64,000 nt of DNA from assembly GCF_022096995.1 (NCBI RefSeq), contig NZ_JACXGQ010000001.1, positions 372,001-436,000 of the forward strand. The letters run 5' to 3'. This document shows positions 28,623 through 37,217 of this stretch, in pieces. The DNA is from Yoonia sp. I 8.24. Lineage in GTDB: Bacteria; Pseudomonadota; Alphaproteobacteria; Rhodobacterales; Rhodobacteraceae. The notes beneath the pieces were generated by a model. The model made no database searches, was not told the DNA's origin, and saw only the letters and a list, made by a program, of their open reading frames with translations. Each line of letters opens with the position of its first letter. Position 1 is the stretch's first letter. A program made the position numbers and the translations under genes.

Positions 28623-29678
28623 TTACTTTTTTGCAAGTTCTTTGGCCTGCGCCATCCAATTGTCACGGATGATCCGACCTTTGAATTTCAAACGGCTATC
28701 GACCCAAGCGACCTGCGCATCGGTCCAATCAGCGATCTGATCAAAATGCCAGAAACCTAGGTCGTTCAACACGCCTTCCAGCTTTGGACCAACGCCGCTG
28801 ATTTTTTTCAAGTCATCAGCACCTGTTTCGCGCGCAGCATCCAACGTGAGCGGCTGTTCTTCGGAGACATCGGCAGCCGAAGGTTTTGCAGCCGCCGCCT
28901 TGGGCTTAGCCGCAGGTTTTGCGGCTTTGGGTTTCGCGGCAGGTTTTGGTTTTGTTGGTTTTGCGGCGGCATCTTTGACCCAAGGGGTCAGAAGCGGAAC
29001 TTCGGTGCCATCAATGCGTTTTACAGTGTCGCCGATTTCGACAGCGGCTTGCACGCTTGCGTTATATTTTGTCTTACCGCTATCAAAACCACGCAGCGTT
29101 GTTAGCCCTTTGAGCGGCTCTGCAGCGAAGCGCCCGTTTTGCGGACCCGGAACAGGCACCTGCCCTGCGGCCAATTCATCAATGATTTCGCTGAGACGGG
29201 CAGCGGTCAGATCTTCGTAATAGTCCTTGCCGATCTGCGCCATTGGCGCGTTCGCGCAAGATCCAAGGCATTCCACCTCTTCCCAAGAAAACTTGCCGTC
29301 GGCCGATACTTCATGCGCTTTTTCAGCGATCTTATCTTTACACACGCCGATCAAATCTTCAGCGCCGCAAATCATGCAAGACAATGTGCCGCAAACTTGA
29401 ATATGGGCAATAGAACCAACAGGCTGAAGCTGGAACATGAAATAGAAAGAAGCCACTTCGAGGACGCGGATGTAGGCCAGATCAAGCATCTGCCCGACAT
29501 ATTCAATCGCCGGGCGGGTCAACCAACCGTGTTGTTCTTGGGCGCGCCAAAGCAGCGGGATCACAGCCGAGGCCTGACGGCCTTCGGGGAATTTTTTCAT
29601 CTGCGCTTCGGCCCATTTCTGGTTGTCTGGCGTGAATGCAAATGTTTCAGGCTGGTCGTGATATAGGCGGCGTAGCAT
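28623..29678 (-). CDS. nuoE: NADH-quinone oxidoreductase subunit E with C-terminal H3TH extension
   Basis: 351 aa, roughly twice the length of a standard NuoE (about 165). Residues 1-175 are the thioredoxin-like 2Fe-2S domain, with ligands C96, C101, C137 and C141 (VCGTLSC, ECLGSC). After a spacer comes an Ala/Lys/Pro-rich linker (about 240-275) and then an H3TH domain at 279-351 ([28 protein letters not shown]). NuoE works with NuoF in NADH oxidation. The extension is known as a length difference in this group, but its role is not understood. The start overlaps a 45-codon ORF (TAATG). Confidence 0.95.
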   Translation of the reverse strand: MLRRLYHDQPETFAFTPDNQKWAEAQMKKFPEGRQASAVIPLLWRAQEQHGWLTRPAIEYVGQMLDLAYIRVLEVASFYFMFQLQPVGSIAHIQVCGTLSCMICGAEDLIGVCKDKIAEKAHEVSADGKFSWEEVECLGSCANAPMAQIGKDYYEDLTAARLSEIIDELAAGQVPVPGPQNGRFAAEPLKGLTTLRGFDSGKTKYNASVQAAVEIGDTVKRIDGTEVPLLTPWVKDAAAKPTKPKPAAKPKAAKPAAKPKAAAAKPSAADVSEEQPLTLDAARETGADDLKKISGVGPKLEGVLNDLGFWHFDQIADWTDAQVAWVDSRLKFKGRIIRDNWMAQAKELAKK

Positions 29679-29815
29679 TAGTGTATCCCAGTCATTACGG
29701 CGGCTGATGTGGTCAGCACGAACAAGGCGGTGGGAACGATCCCACCTGGGTTAAAAAAGGCTGTCATAAGCAGCAAGCCGGGCAATCCGGCGTTGATGAG
29801 GTTCGGAGCTTCCAT
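29678..29815 (-). CDS. Micro-ORF, 45-aa hydrophobic peptide between nuoD and nuoE
   Basis: 45 aa, below usual ORF length cut-offs. The sequence starts [20 protein letters not shown] and continues with [20 protein letters not shown], giving one or two short hydrophobic helices. Its ATG overlaps the stop of the upstream lipoprotein gene (TGATG) and its TAA overlaps the nuoE start (TAATG), so it is tied on both sides by stop-start coupling. That arrangement, with no stop in between, is the main support that it is translated. No family is recognised. Confidence 0.6.
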   Translation of the reverse strand: MEAPNLINAGLPGLLLMTAFFNPGGIVPTALFVLTTSAAVMTGIH

Positions 29816-30156
29816 CAGAGGCAATTCGCAGAAATAAGTTCGAACGATTGCTGGTCAGCGGCGATTTGACCGCGCCCTTCGGCCCGCAATTCAGTCATGA
29901 TGCGCGCCAAATCCTCGCGCGATAGCGTCGCGTCAGTCAGAATGGTGGCAGAGTTGCTTTGGTTCACGACGCAGCCGTTTTGTTCAACCGTCGTCACAAA
30001 CCGTTCCTTTGCAGAAAGCGGATTCACAATCGGTGCCGCAACAGGAACAGCTGCGGGCGCAGGCGTAGCATTGGGACGAAAGTCAGGAATTTGAAACATC
30101 CCGCCTGAACAGGCGGAAAGCGTCACAAATGAAAGACCGATCAGAGAACGTTTCAT
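29815..30156 (-). CDS. Small lipoprotein in the nuo cluster
   Basis: 113 aa. Signal peptide with lipobox LSAC (MKRSLIGLSFVTLSAC), an Ala/Pro-rich spacer (NATPAPAAVPVAAP), then a domain of about 65 residues with two cysteines (NGCVVN and the end SANCL) and SATILTDATLSREDLARIMTELRAEG. The pattern suggests a small folded domain with one disulfide on the periplasmic side. It lies 19 nt after a micro-ORF and overlaps the next one. No function is known. AGAGA precedes the start. Confidence 0.7.
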   Translation of the reverse strand: MKRSLIGLSFVTLSACSGGMFQIPDFRPNATPAPAAVPVAAPIVNPLSAKERFVTTVEQNGCVVNQSNSATILTDATLSREDLARIMTELRAEGRGQIAADQQSFELISANCL

Positions 30157-30175
30157 GTTTTTCTCTCCTGCACGC

Positions 30176-30331
30176 CTAAAGCATACCGCGTATTAACGTC
30201 GCCAAAAATACAGCCACCGCACCTGCCAATGCAGATTTCAAAACGCGGCTGCGCCCCTTAGCAACAAGACCACCCGCGATGCCACCAACGGCACCAAGAA
30301 TGAGCAGCCAAATATCAAGTGTAACACTCAT
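30176..30331 (-). CDS. Micro-ORF, 51-aa membrane peptide
   Basis: 51 aa, below usual ORF length cut-offs. It begins MSVTLDIWLLILGAVGGIAG and ends with a second hydrophobic stretch, LAGAVAVFLATLIRG; a basic patch (AKGRSR) sits between, giving a hairpin of two helices with glycine-zipper spacing. A good ribosome-binding site (GGTAGGA) lies just before the ATG, which also overlaps the stop of the upstream ORF (ATGA). Likely a real small membrane protein of the nuo region. Confidence 0.6.
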   Translation of the reverse strand: MSVTLDIWLLILGAVGGIAGGLVAKGRSRVLKSALAGAVAVFLATLIRGML

Positions 30332-30741
30332 GATCCTACCACCCCGCAGCCCGGGAGTATTATCACAGCATTCGTTTCAGTCTCATAAATGTCTACGACA
30401 CGCGACATCAAAAATTCATTAGCATAGGCATCATCAACTTGATCCATACGGGCATCAAGTACATCTAGAAGAGCTTCTTGCTCTAGCTCCGGGACCGCAA
30501 GCTTACCTAGAACAAATGTCAAGACCTCGACCGTTTCTCTATCAGCAATTTCGCCGCCGACATTGAGTGTTGCAACGCAATCGACAGCTTTAGATTCAAT
30601 GTAATCAAACACAGTAGAAATGAGCACTTCGTCAGAAACGGCCGCTATAATCGAAGCGTATTCATCCTTAGTTGCCTCCGCGCCGATTGGTGCCCCCAAG
30701 AGACAGCAGATCAGCGCAATAGATGTCGATCGGATAGCCAT
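30328..30741 (-). CDS. Predicted secreted protein directly after nuoD
   Basis: 137 aa. Signal peptide (STSIALICCLLGAPIGAEA) then an acidic helical domain with cysteines in AVDCVATL and LPGCGVV. Its ATG overlaps the nuoD stop (TGATG) and its stop overlaps the next micro-ORF. The DNA looks more A/T-rich than nuoD, as in the 244-aa secreted ORF between nuoH and nuoI, although the proteins do not look related. Function unknown. Confidence 0.65.
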   Translation of the reverse strand: MAIRSTSIALICCLLGAPIGAEATKDEYASIIAAVSDEVLISTVFDYIESKAVDCVATLNVGGEIADRETVEVLTFVLGKLAVPELEQEALLDVLDARMDQVDDAYANEFLMSRVVDIYETETNAVIILPGCGVVGS

Positions 30742-31979
30742 CAGCGGTCGATCTCACCAAACACGACGTCCATCGTCCCGATGATCGCCGCAACGTCAGC
30801 CAATTGGTGGCCGCCTGCGACGTGATCCATCGCTTGCAGGTGCAAGAAACCCGGCGCGCGCAGCTTTGCGCGATACGGTTTGTTGGACCCGTCAGCGACC
30901 AAAAACACACCAAATTCACCTTTGGGGGCTTCAACGGCGGCGTAAACTTCACCCGCTGGAACGTGGAACCCTTCGGTATAAAGTTTGAAGTGGTGGATCA
31001 GCGATTCCATCGATGTCTTCATTTCGCCACGTGTTGGCGGGGTCATCTTACCGCGCGCCATCACGTCGCCCTTTTCATGGCGCAGCTTTTCGCAGGCCTG
31101 ACGGATGATCGATGTCGACTGGCGCATTTCTTCCATGCGGCACAGGTAACGGTCGTAGCAGTCACCATTTTTGCCAACCGGAATTTGGAACTCAAATTCG
31201 TCGTAGCATTCATAGGGCTCCGCGCGGCGCAAATCCCATGCAAGGCCAGATCCACGCACCATCACACCAGAGAAACCCCATTCTTGGATGTCTTCTTCGG
31301 TGACGATACCAATGTCGGCGTTACGCTGTTTGAAAATCCGGTTTTCCGTCAATAGTCCGTCGATGTCGGCAAGGACCTTTGGGAATTCAACAGCCCAAAG
31401 GTCAATGTCTTCGATCAGTTGATCTGGCAGGTCTTGGTGTACACCACCGGGGCGGAAATAGGCTGCGTGCAGACGCGCGCCACAGGCACGCTCGTAGAAG
31501 ACCATCAGCTTTTCACGTTCTTCAAAACCCCAAAGCGGCGGGGTCAGCGCGCCAACATCCATCGCTTGCGTGGTGACGTTCAGCAGGTGGTTCAGCACGC
31601 GGCCGATTTCGGAATAAAGCACGCGGATCAGCGATGCGCGACGCGGCACTTCTGTGCCTGTCAGCTTTTCGATCGCCAGGCACCAAGCGTGTTCTTGGTT
31701 CATCGGGGCCACATAATCCAACCGGTCGAAATATGGCAGGTTTTGCAGATAGGTGCGGCTTTCCATCAACTTTTCGGTGCCACGGTGCAGCAGGCCGATA
31801 TGCGGATCGCAGCGTTCTACGATTTCGCCGTCAAGCTCTAGCACCAGACGCAAAACACCGTGGGCCGCCGGGTGCTGCGGACCAAAGTTAATGTTAAAAT
31901 TCCGGATTTGCTGTTCGTCGGTGGCCGCGTCAGTTGAACCATCGTCATACGCGTTTGTGCGAATATTTCCGTCCATCAT
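30741..31979 (-). CDS. nuoD: NADH-quinone oxidoreductase subunit D
   Basis: 412 aa from the first ATG of the ATGATG pair at 31979, with AGGAGG 9 nt before it. Core blocks: [49 protein letters not shown] with the quinone-site His pair, [29 protein letters not shown] region, and the end [12 protein letters not shown]. NuoD is related to the NiFe hydrogenase large subunit and forms the quinone pocket with NuoB. The N-terminal 25 residues ([17 protein letters not shown]) are a flexible extension. Confidence 0.97.
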   Translation of the reverse strand: MMDGNIRTNAYDDGSTDAATDEQQIRNFNINFGPQHPAAHGVLRLVLELDGEIVERCDPHIGLLHRGTEKLMESRTYLQNLPYFDRLDYVAPMNQEHAWCLAIEKLTGTEVPRRASLIRVLYSEIGRVLNHLLNVTTQAMDVGALTPPLWGFEEREKLMVFYERACGARLHAAYFRPGGVHQDLPDQLIEDIDLWAVEFPKVLADIDGLLTENRIFKQRNADIGIVTEEDIQEWGFSGVMVRGSGLAWDLRRAEPYECYDEFEFQIPVGKNGDCYDRYLCRMEEMRQSTSIIRQACEKLRHEKGDVMARGKMTPPTRGEMKTSMESLIHHFKLYTEGFHVPAGEVYAAVEAPKGEFGVFLVADGSNKPYRAKLRAPGFLHLQAMDHVAGGHQLADVAAIIGTMDVVFGEIDR

Positions 31980-31980
31980 C

Positions 31981-32589
31981 TTACTGCGCCTCCTCTTTTT
32001 TCTCATCGCCGGGCAGGATGTATTGGGCCCCTTCCCACGGTGACATAAAGTCGAACTGGCGGTATTCTTGGACCAGTTTCACGGGCTCATACACGACGCG
32101 CTTTTGCACTTCGTCATAGCGCACTTCGGTATAGCCCGTGGTCGGGAAATCTTTGCGCAGCGGGTAGCCGCGGAACCCGTAATCGGTTAAAATGCGGCGC
32201 AAATCTGGATGACCGGTGAACAAAACACCGAACATGTCGAAGATTTCACGCTCAAACCAATTGGCACTTGGGTGCACCGGCAGGATCGACGGCATCATTT
32301 CATCTTCACGAATCTGAACGCGCAAACGGATGCGTTGGTTCTGATACATGCTCAGGAAATGGTAAATTACGTCAAACCGTTTTGCCCGGCTTGGGTAATC
32401 AACGGCGGTGATATCCACGAGGCTTGAGAATTTACAGGCCTGATCGGTTTTCAAAAACTCAACAAAGGACACGAGCGAGGACGGTGCAACCGTCACGGTC
32501 AACTCGTCATGCGTGACCTCCCAAGACAAAACGCAATCGTTGCGCTTAAGCTCAAGGTGGGTACCAAGTTCGTTCAGTGCTTCAGTCAT
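31981..32589 (-). CDS. nuoC: NADH-quinone oxidoreductase subunit C
   Basis: 202 aa from the ATG at 32589 ([14 protein letters not shown]); ATGATG leaves a choice of one codon, both after AAAGGA. The signature [39 protein letters not shown] is complete, as is [24 protein letters not shown] at the end. NuoC is the 30-kDa subunit of the peripheral arm, a separate gene here rather than fused to nuoD. It ends 1 nt before the nuoD start. Confidence 0.97.
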   Translation of the reverse strand: MTEALNELGTHLELKRNDCVLSWEVTHDELTVTVAPSSLVSFVEFLKTDQACKFSSLVDITAVDYPSRAKRFDVIYHFLSMYQNQRIRLRVQIREDEMMPSILPVHPSANWFEREIFDMFGVLFTGHPDLRRILTDYGFRGYPLRKDFPTTGYTEVRYDEVQKRVVYEPVKLVQEYRQFDFMSPWEGAQYILPGDEKKEEAQ

Positions 32590-32612
32590 CATAATTCCTT
32601 TCGGCACGCGGC

Positions 32613-33375
<763 letters not shown>

Positions 33376-33741
33376 TTACTCCCACTCAAGCGCGCCCTTT
33401 TTCCATTCATAGGCAAAACCTGCGGTCAACACGCCCAAGAACACCATCATCGACCAAAAGCCGACCATGCTGATGTCCTTAAAGGCTACAGCCCAAGGGA
33501 ACAAAAACGCGACTTCGAGATCGAAAATGATGAACAGGATCGACACCAGATAGAAGCGCACGTCAAATTTCATCCGCGCATCATCAAAAGCGTTAAAGCC
33601 ACATTCATAGGCAGATACTTTTTCAGGGTCAGGATTGCGCACAGCCACAATCGCCGCCGCAAGAATCAAAATCAGCCCAAGCCCGATTGCCAGCCCAAGA
33701 AAAATCAAGATCGGCAGATATTCAAGAAGCATTTCCTGCAT
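33376..33741 (-). CDS. nuoA: NADH-quinone oxidoreductase subunit A
   Basis: 121 aa from the ATG at 33741 ([16 protein letters not shown]), with AGGA shortly before; the frame upstream to 33813 is non-coding. Three transmembrane helices. The loop with [24 protein letters not shown] is the family signature, including the Cys exposed in the deactive state of the mitochondrial enzyme. It is the first gene of the nuo cluster, about 55 bp downstream of a promoter-like sequence. Confidence 0.97.
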   Translation of the reverse strand: MQEMLLEYLPILIFLGLAIGLGLILILAAAIVAVRNPDPEKVSAYECGFNAFDDARMKFDVRFYLVSILFIIFDLEVAFLFPWAVAFKDISMVGFWSMMVFLGVLTAGFAYEWKKGALEWE

Positions 33742-33795
33742 GGCGGGTCCTTTGTGGCACGGCGCGATGATCAGCGCGCAATAATAGCTTTTTGT

Positions 33796-33824
33796 TGCAT
33801 ACCCCTGCCCCAAGCGCGGGTCAA
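33796..33824 (-). promoter_or_regulatory. Candidate promoter of the nuo cluster
   Basis: On the minus strand TTGACC (33824-33819) is followed after 17 nt by TATGCA (33801-33796). The -35 matches 5 of 6 consensus bases and the -10 half of them. It would give a leader of roughly 50 nt before nuoA. No dyad symmetry of a known operator was seen. Confidence 0.45.
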
Positions 33825-33861
33825 CAAGCTGCGGTTCGAAAATGGCAATGAGGAATGGAAA

Positions 33862-34794
33862 CTAGTCCAGCACTGGCTGGCGCGGTGACAAAACAACGCC
33901 CGCAATCGACAAGAGAGATACCGCATGGGCAAGACCATTCACGCGCGATGGTTCATTTTGCATCAGTTCAGCAACTTCGACCAGGTTATCCGTCTGTTGA
34001 TCCGTGAGCCAAAACATGGCGTGCATACCGTATGTGAAATCGCCGGGCATTTCCGTGACGCTCACACGGCACCCGTCACTTTTTGGCACAAACCGATGTG
34101 CTGTCACTGTGACCGCACCGTTGGGCAGGACCAACATTGTTTCGTGGTTTTGCGGATCAGATGACAAAATTTTGGCGTCAAGCTTCACGACCAAAGGACT
34201 GCTTGGATCGTCTGGGTCGGTCATATGTTCCGAAACGACTGCGACATCAAAGAACCCTTTCGGGTCCACAGGGCCAGCCATCACGCGCCCGCGCCGGGTT
34301 TCAGGACGCAACCCAAATTGCTGATAGGCGACCGCAGCTGAATACGGGACATCAAGATGCGTTGTGATGCGCAGATGCGCCACAGGTCCCGCGTAGACAC
34401 AGATTTCTAGAAGTTTTTGAAGCGCCGTCATCATCGCAAGCGCGACAAGCACGACAAAAACCACCTCAAGCGTAAGCGCCGCTTGATAATACGCCGGAGA
34501 GGCATTGCCTGCAATTTCGGGCAATACTGGCAAAACAACGGTAAATACAGCACCCACAATCGACAGGCTAAGCGTTTCAAGCGCCACATTGGGAAACAGT
34601 GCGACATGGCCCAATATTAAAACGGCCATCGTCATAAAAATGCTGGCAGCGCGCGTTGCGGACATCAATTCCGGAGATATCAATGCCGCAAAAGCCAACA
34701 CAGCAGCGACCAGTACGTACGCAGCGGCGATCAGACGGCGCAATCGCACAATCCGGTAAGTAGCTTGCATAAGTGATGGCCACGAAAACGACAT
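33862..34794 (-). CDS. Integral membrane protein with C-terminal soluble domain, unknown
   Basis: 310 aa from the ATG at 34794 (MSFSWPSLMQ), chosen for AAGGGG just upstream. Hydrophobic helices at about 20-40, 50-67, 71-93 and 105-125 are followed by a soluble region of about 140-280 (LDVPYSAAVAYQQFGLRPETRRG, GFFDVAVVSEHMTDP, EMPGDFTYGMHAMFWLTDQ), then a last hydrophobic stretch. The soluble part has alternating strands but no family that I recognise. It lies before nuoA, on the same strand, with the likely nuo promoter between them. Two dyads lie in its upstream region. Confidence 0.65.
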   Translation of the reverse strand: MSFSWPSLMQATYRIVRLRRLIAAAYVLVAAVLAFAALISPELMSATRAASIFMTMAVLILGHVALFPNVALETLSLSIVGAVFTVVLPVLPEIAGNASPAYYQAALTLEVVFVVLVALAMMTALQKLLEICVYAGPVAHLRITTHLDVPYSAAVAYQQFGLRPETRRGRVMAGPVDPKGFFDVAVVSEHMTDPDDPSSPLVVKLDAKILSSDPQNHETMLVLPNGAVTVTAHRFVPKSDGCRVSVTEMPGDFTYGMHAMFWLTDQQTDNLVEVAELMQNEPSRVNGLAHAVSLLSIAGVVLSPRQPVLD

Positions 34795-34826
34795 CAGAAT
34801 CCCCTTTCCCCCAAATAGCCCGTCAA

Positions 34827-34848
34827 TTCGGTCAGAAATGAGACCGAA
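34827..34848. promoter_or_regulatory. Inverted repeat upstream of the membrane protein gene
   Basis: TTCGGTC (34827-34833) and GACCGAA (34842-34848) form a perfect 7-bp dyad with 8 nt between, 33 bp before the start of the minus-strand membrane protein gene at 34794. Its position suits an operator or a leader hairpin. Confidence 0.4.
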
Positions 34849-34852
34849 ATCT

Positions 34853-34887
34853 GACATTTGGATTCCGACGATCGTCGCCCAAATGTC
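34853..34887. promoter_or_regulatory. Nested inverted repeat upstream of the membrane protein gene
   Basis: Outer arms GACATTTGG (34853-34861) and CCAAATGTC (34879-34887) enclose the perfect palindrome CGACGATCGTCG (34866-34877). It sits 5 bp from the preceding 7-bp dyad in the 277-bp intergenic region, so the two may be paired operators. Confidence 0.45.
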
Positions 34888-35026
34888 ATCGTTAAAGGCG
34901 TTACCGATGCGCTCCTGTTATCCCTGCGTTGTTTGTCAAAGCGCCGTCCGCGAAAGGAATCGGCTATGTGAAATCCAAGATCTGGCACGTGGTGTGTCAC
35001 GGCTGGGACCGTCACACTAACCATTT

Positions 35027-35060
35027 TTCTGGCCTCTGATTGCTAGTTCAGAGGCCAGAA
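35027..35060. terminator. Strong hairpin after the SDR gene
   Basis: TTCTGGCCTCTGA (35027-35039) pairs perfectly with TCAGAGGCCAGAA (35048-35060) over an 8-nt loop, 12 bp past the stop of the minus-strand SDR gene. A T-run lies on the plus-strand left side, not after the hairpin in SDR transcription, so it is a stem terminator or 3'-end stabiliser. Confidence 0.55.
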
Positions 35061-35071
35061 ACCTGTCCCGA

Positions 35072-36022
35072 TCACAGCGTCCATTTGAAGCCAACGGCAT
35101 TTTCCGACACCGACCAGAGCCGTTCCATGACTGCATTGTCGTAGGCGTGCGGGTTAAGGGTACCTTTGCCAACCGGACCGACCGCTTCCAAGCGACCAGT
35201 GGGACCATAAAGCGCGCGCTGTTCGAGGCCATCCATTGTGGCACACATCACTTCGGGCCAAGAGCCCTTCTCGGCGGATTGCACCATCGGCGACAGCGTC
35301 ATAAGCCACCATGCGAACCGTGTCAGACGCCCTCCGCTGGTCTTGATCAACGAAGTCTTCGACGAACCGGGGTGGCAGACGTAGACCTGAACATCCATCT
35401 TACCGGCCGCGGCCAGCTTGTTCTGAAGCTCGTAGGCGAACATCATTTGTGCCAGCTTACTTTGCGAGTAGGTCTTGTTCTGGTGATAGTTCTTGTCCCA
35501 GTTTATGTCGTCAAACTGGATCGTCTTGATCCCCATATTGTAGCCAAGGCTGCTCACAACCACGATGCGGCCTTTGGTTGCCTCGATCCGCTCAAAAATC
35601 AGCCCCGCCAGAAGAAAATGGCCATAGTGGTTGGTGCCAAGCATGCTTTCAAAACCGTCGACGGTCAGCTTCTGGGTCGGCACTTGCGCGATGGCGGCAT
35701 TACACATGAGCGCGTCGATCCGGGGAACCGACTTCAGGATTTCAGCGGCGGCTGCGCGCACGCTTGCCAGTGATGCGAGATCCATGCGGATGAAGCTGAC
35801 GTCGGCACCTTGGCCGAGCTCTTCCTTAAGCTCTGCAATGGCCGCCTGGGATTTCTCCGGCGAGCGGTTGAGCATCACCACCGTTGCGTTTTTCTTTAGC
35901 AGCGTGCGCGCCGCCTGAAAGCCCGCGCCGCCATTGGCACCCGTGATGAGATAGGTCTTTCCCTTGAGGTCGCCGAGGCGCTCGGGGGTCCAGCCTTGCG
36001 GTCCAAATGTTGTGTCTGCCAT
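35072..36022 (-). CDS. SDR family oxidoreductase (protochlorophyllide-reductase-like)
   Basis: 316 aa from the ATG at 36022, with AAGGAGA 7 nt before. Rossmann motif TGANGGAGFQAA (about 28-39), CNAAIAQ (NNAG equivalent), VVVSSLGYNM (catalytic Ser) and the active site YSQSKLAQMMFAYEL (YxxxK present) are standard. The length and the long N-terminal lead (GPQGWTPERLGDLKGKTYLITGANGG) place it with the retinol-dehydrogenase/protochlorophyllide-reductase-like SDRs; no photosynthesis genes are nearby, so chlorophyll synthesis is unlikely. It diverges from an AraC-type gene that probably regulates it. Confidence 0.88.
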   Translation of the reverse strand: MADTTFGPQGWTPERLGDLKGKTYLITGANGGAGFQAARTLLKKNATVVMLNRSPEKSQAAIAELKEELGQGADVSFIRMDLASLASVRAAAAEILKSVPRIDALMCNAAIAQVPTQKLTVDGFESMLGTNHYGHFLLAGLIFERIEATKGRIVVVSSLGYNMGIKTIQFDDINWDKNYHQNKTYSQSKLAQMMFAYELQNKLAAAGKMDVQVYVCHPGSSKTSLIKTSGGRLTRFAWWLMTLSPMVQSAEKGSWPEVMCATMDGLEQRALYGPTGRLEAVGPVGKGTLNPHAYDNAVMERLWSVSENAVGFKWTL

Positions 36023-36077
36023 CTTACGTCTCCTTGTAGCGCGTTTGTGGTCGGCGCGTTTCTCACCAACACAAACA

Positions 36078-36096
36078 AGTAGATAACTCTCCCACC
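36078..36096 (+). repeat. Copy 1 of a motif flanking araC
   Basis: AGTAGATAACTCTCCCAC lies in the SDR-araC intergenic region. A near copy (AGTGGATAAACTCTCCTAC) lies just after araC at 37095-37113. The two differ by an extra A and two base changes. As a pair around a regulator gene they may be binding sites. Confidence 0.4.
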
Positions 36097-36185
36097 TTTG
36101 CAAAAACAGGCGGATTTATATCCAATACTTGCCTGATCCTCTCAATACCATTGCAAAGCCCCTATATCGGTGCAAACTGATCGGC

Positions 36186-37076
36186 ATGAGCAAAGACCAC
36201 ATCAAAGCGCTAATTGAACGTCACCTTCCGCAGGCCGGCCTGATTGAAACCAAGATACCGGGTGTGGAGCTTTTCCACGTGGACGCACCGGTGCCCTGTG
36301 TGCCAGCAGTCTACGAGCCGACCATTGTCGCCATCCTGAGTGGGGCCAAAGAAGCTGTTCTTGGCGGTGAGAGACATGTCTACAATACAAGCAAATATTT
36401 GCTAAGCCCGATGACCATGCCGGTCGAGGCTGGCGCGCCGCAGGCTTCAGCCGATACGCCCTTGCTTGGTGTCAAAATCGCCCTCAATTCCCGCGTGATG
36501 ACCGAGCTGACCATCGAACTAGAAAGCGCCGCCGGCGCCATCGGGCGTCCGGAAAAATCTGCACCACAAGGGTTGGCGCTCGCGAGTTGGGACCGGGGCT
36601 TCACGCAAGCATTGCTGCGGCTTCTTGAGCTTCTCGACAACCCAGTCGAGATGGCAGTGCTTGGCCCGGGTCGGCTACGCGAGCTTTACTATGCGGTGCT
36701 ACAGGGTGACGCCGGGTTTGCAGCGCGCCGTGCCTTCGGTGTTGGTAGCGAGATCGCCCGGACCATCGACTATGTAGCTACCCGCCTGAACGCGCCGGTC
36801 ACAATCGACGAGATGGCCGCGCAGGTCGGCATGAGCCGCGCGGCGTTTCATCGACGGTTCAAACAGGCAACGACGATGTCTCCCATCCAGTTCGTGAAAT
36901 CGATGCGGCTGAACAATGCAGCGATGAAAATCGCGGGCGGCATGAGCGTGTCAGAGGCGGCCTGGGACGTGGGTTATGAAAGTGCGTCGCAGTTCAGCCG
37001 AGAATTCAAACGCATGTACGGCCAATCGCCGCGACAATGGGGCATCGAGACGCGAATTCCCGTTGGATTGATGTAA
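36186..37076 (+). CDS. AraC family transcriptional regulator (AraC_N type)
   Basis: 296 aa from the ATG at 36186 (MSKDHIKALIERHL). Residues 1-190 are the cupin-like AraC_N domain (IPGVELFHVDAPVPCVPAVYEPTIVAILSGAKEAVLG, PQASADTPLLGVKIALN), as in YqhC-like regulators. Residues about 195-290 hold two helix-turn-helix motifs: IDEMAAQVGMSRAAFHRRFKQAT and VSEAAWDVGYESASQFSREFKRMYGQSPRQW. Divergent from the SDR gene and 163 bp from it, it most likely activates that gene in response to a small molecule. Both genes look more G/C-rich than their neighbours, a possible sign of transfer. Confidence 0.9.
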   Translation: MSKDHIKALIERHLPQAGLIETKIPGVELFHVDAPVPCVPAVYEPTIVAILSGAKEAVLGGERHVYNTSKYLLSPMTMPVEAGAPQASADTPLLGVKIALNSRVMTELTIELESAAGAIGRPEKSAPQGLALASWDRGFTQALLRLLELLDNPVEMAVLGPGRLRELYYAVLQGDAGFAARRAFGVGSEIARTIDYVATRLNAPVTIDEMAAQVGMSRAAFHRRFKQATTMSPIQFVKSMRLNNAAMKIAGGMSVSEAAWDVGYESASQFSREFKRMYGQSPRQWGIETRIPVGLM

Positions 37077-37094
37077 GAATCCATGTTGTGAGCT

Positions 37095-37113
37095 AGTGGA
37101 TAAACTCTCCTAC
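37095..37113 (+). repeat. Copy 2 of a motif flanking araC
   Basis: AGTGGATAAACTCTCCTAC, 18 bp past the araC stop and about 105 bp before the GntR gene, is a near copy of the motif at 36078-36096 in the SDR-araC promoter region. It may mark a lost or shifted target promoter of the AraC regulator. Confidence 0.4.
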
Positions 37114-37217
37114 TGAAATGATCTGTCCCACACCATTTGATCGCTTAACGAACGATCGATGACGCACCCAAATGTTACATTTCCATGCGTAAATCCCCGC
37201 ATAAGGAGATATTCGAG

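Noticed and set aside
35072-36022. Chlorophyll biosynthesis by the protochlorophyllide-reductase-like SDR
   Set aside because: It is only a subfamily likeness and no photosynthesis gene is present; the AraC neighbour fits a small-molecule reductase better.
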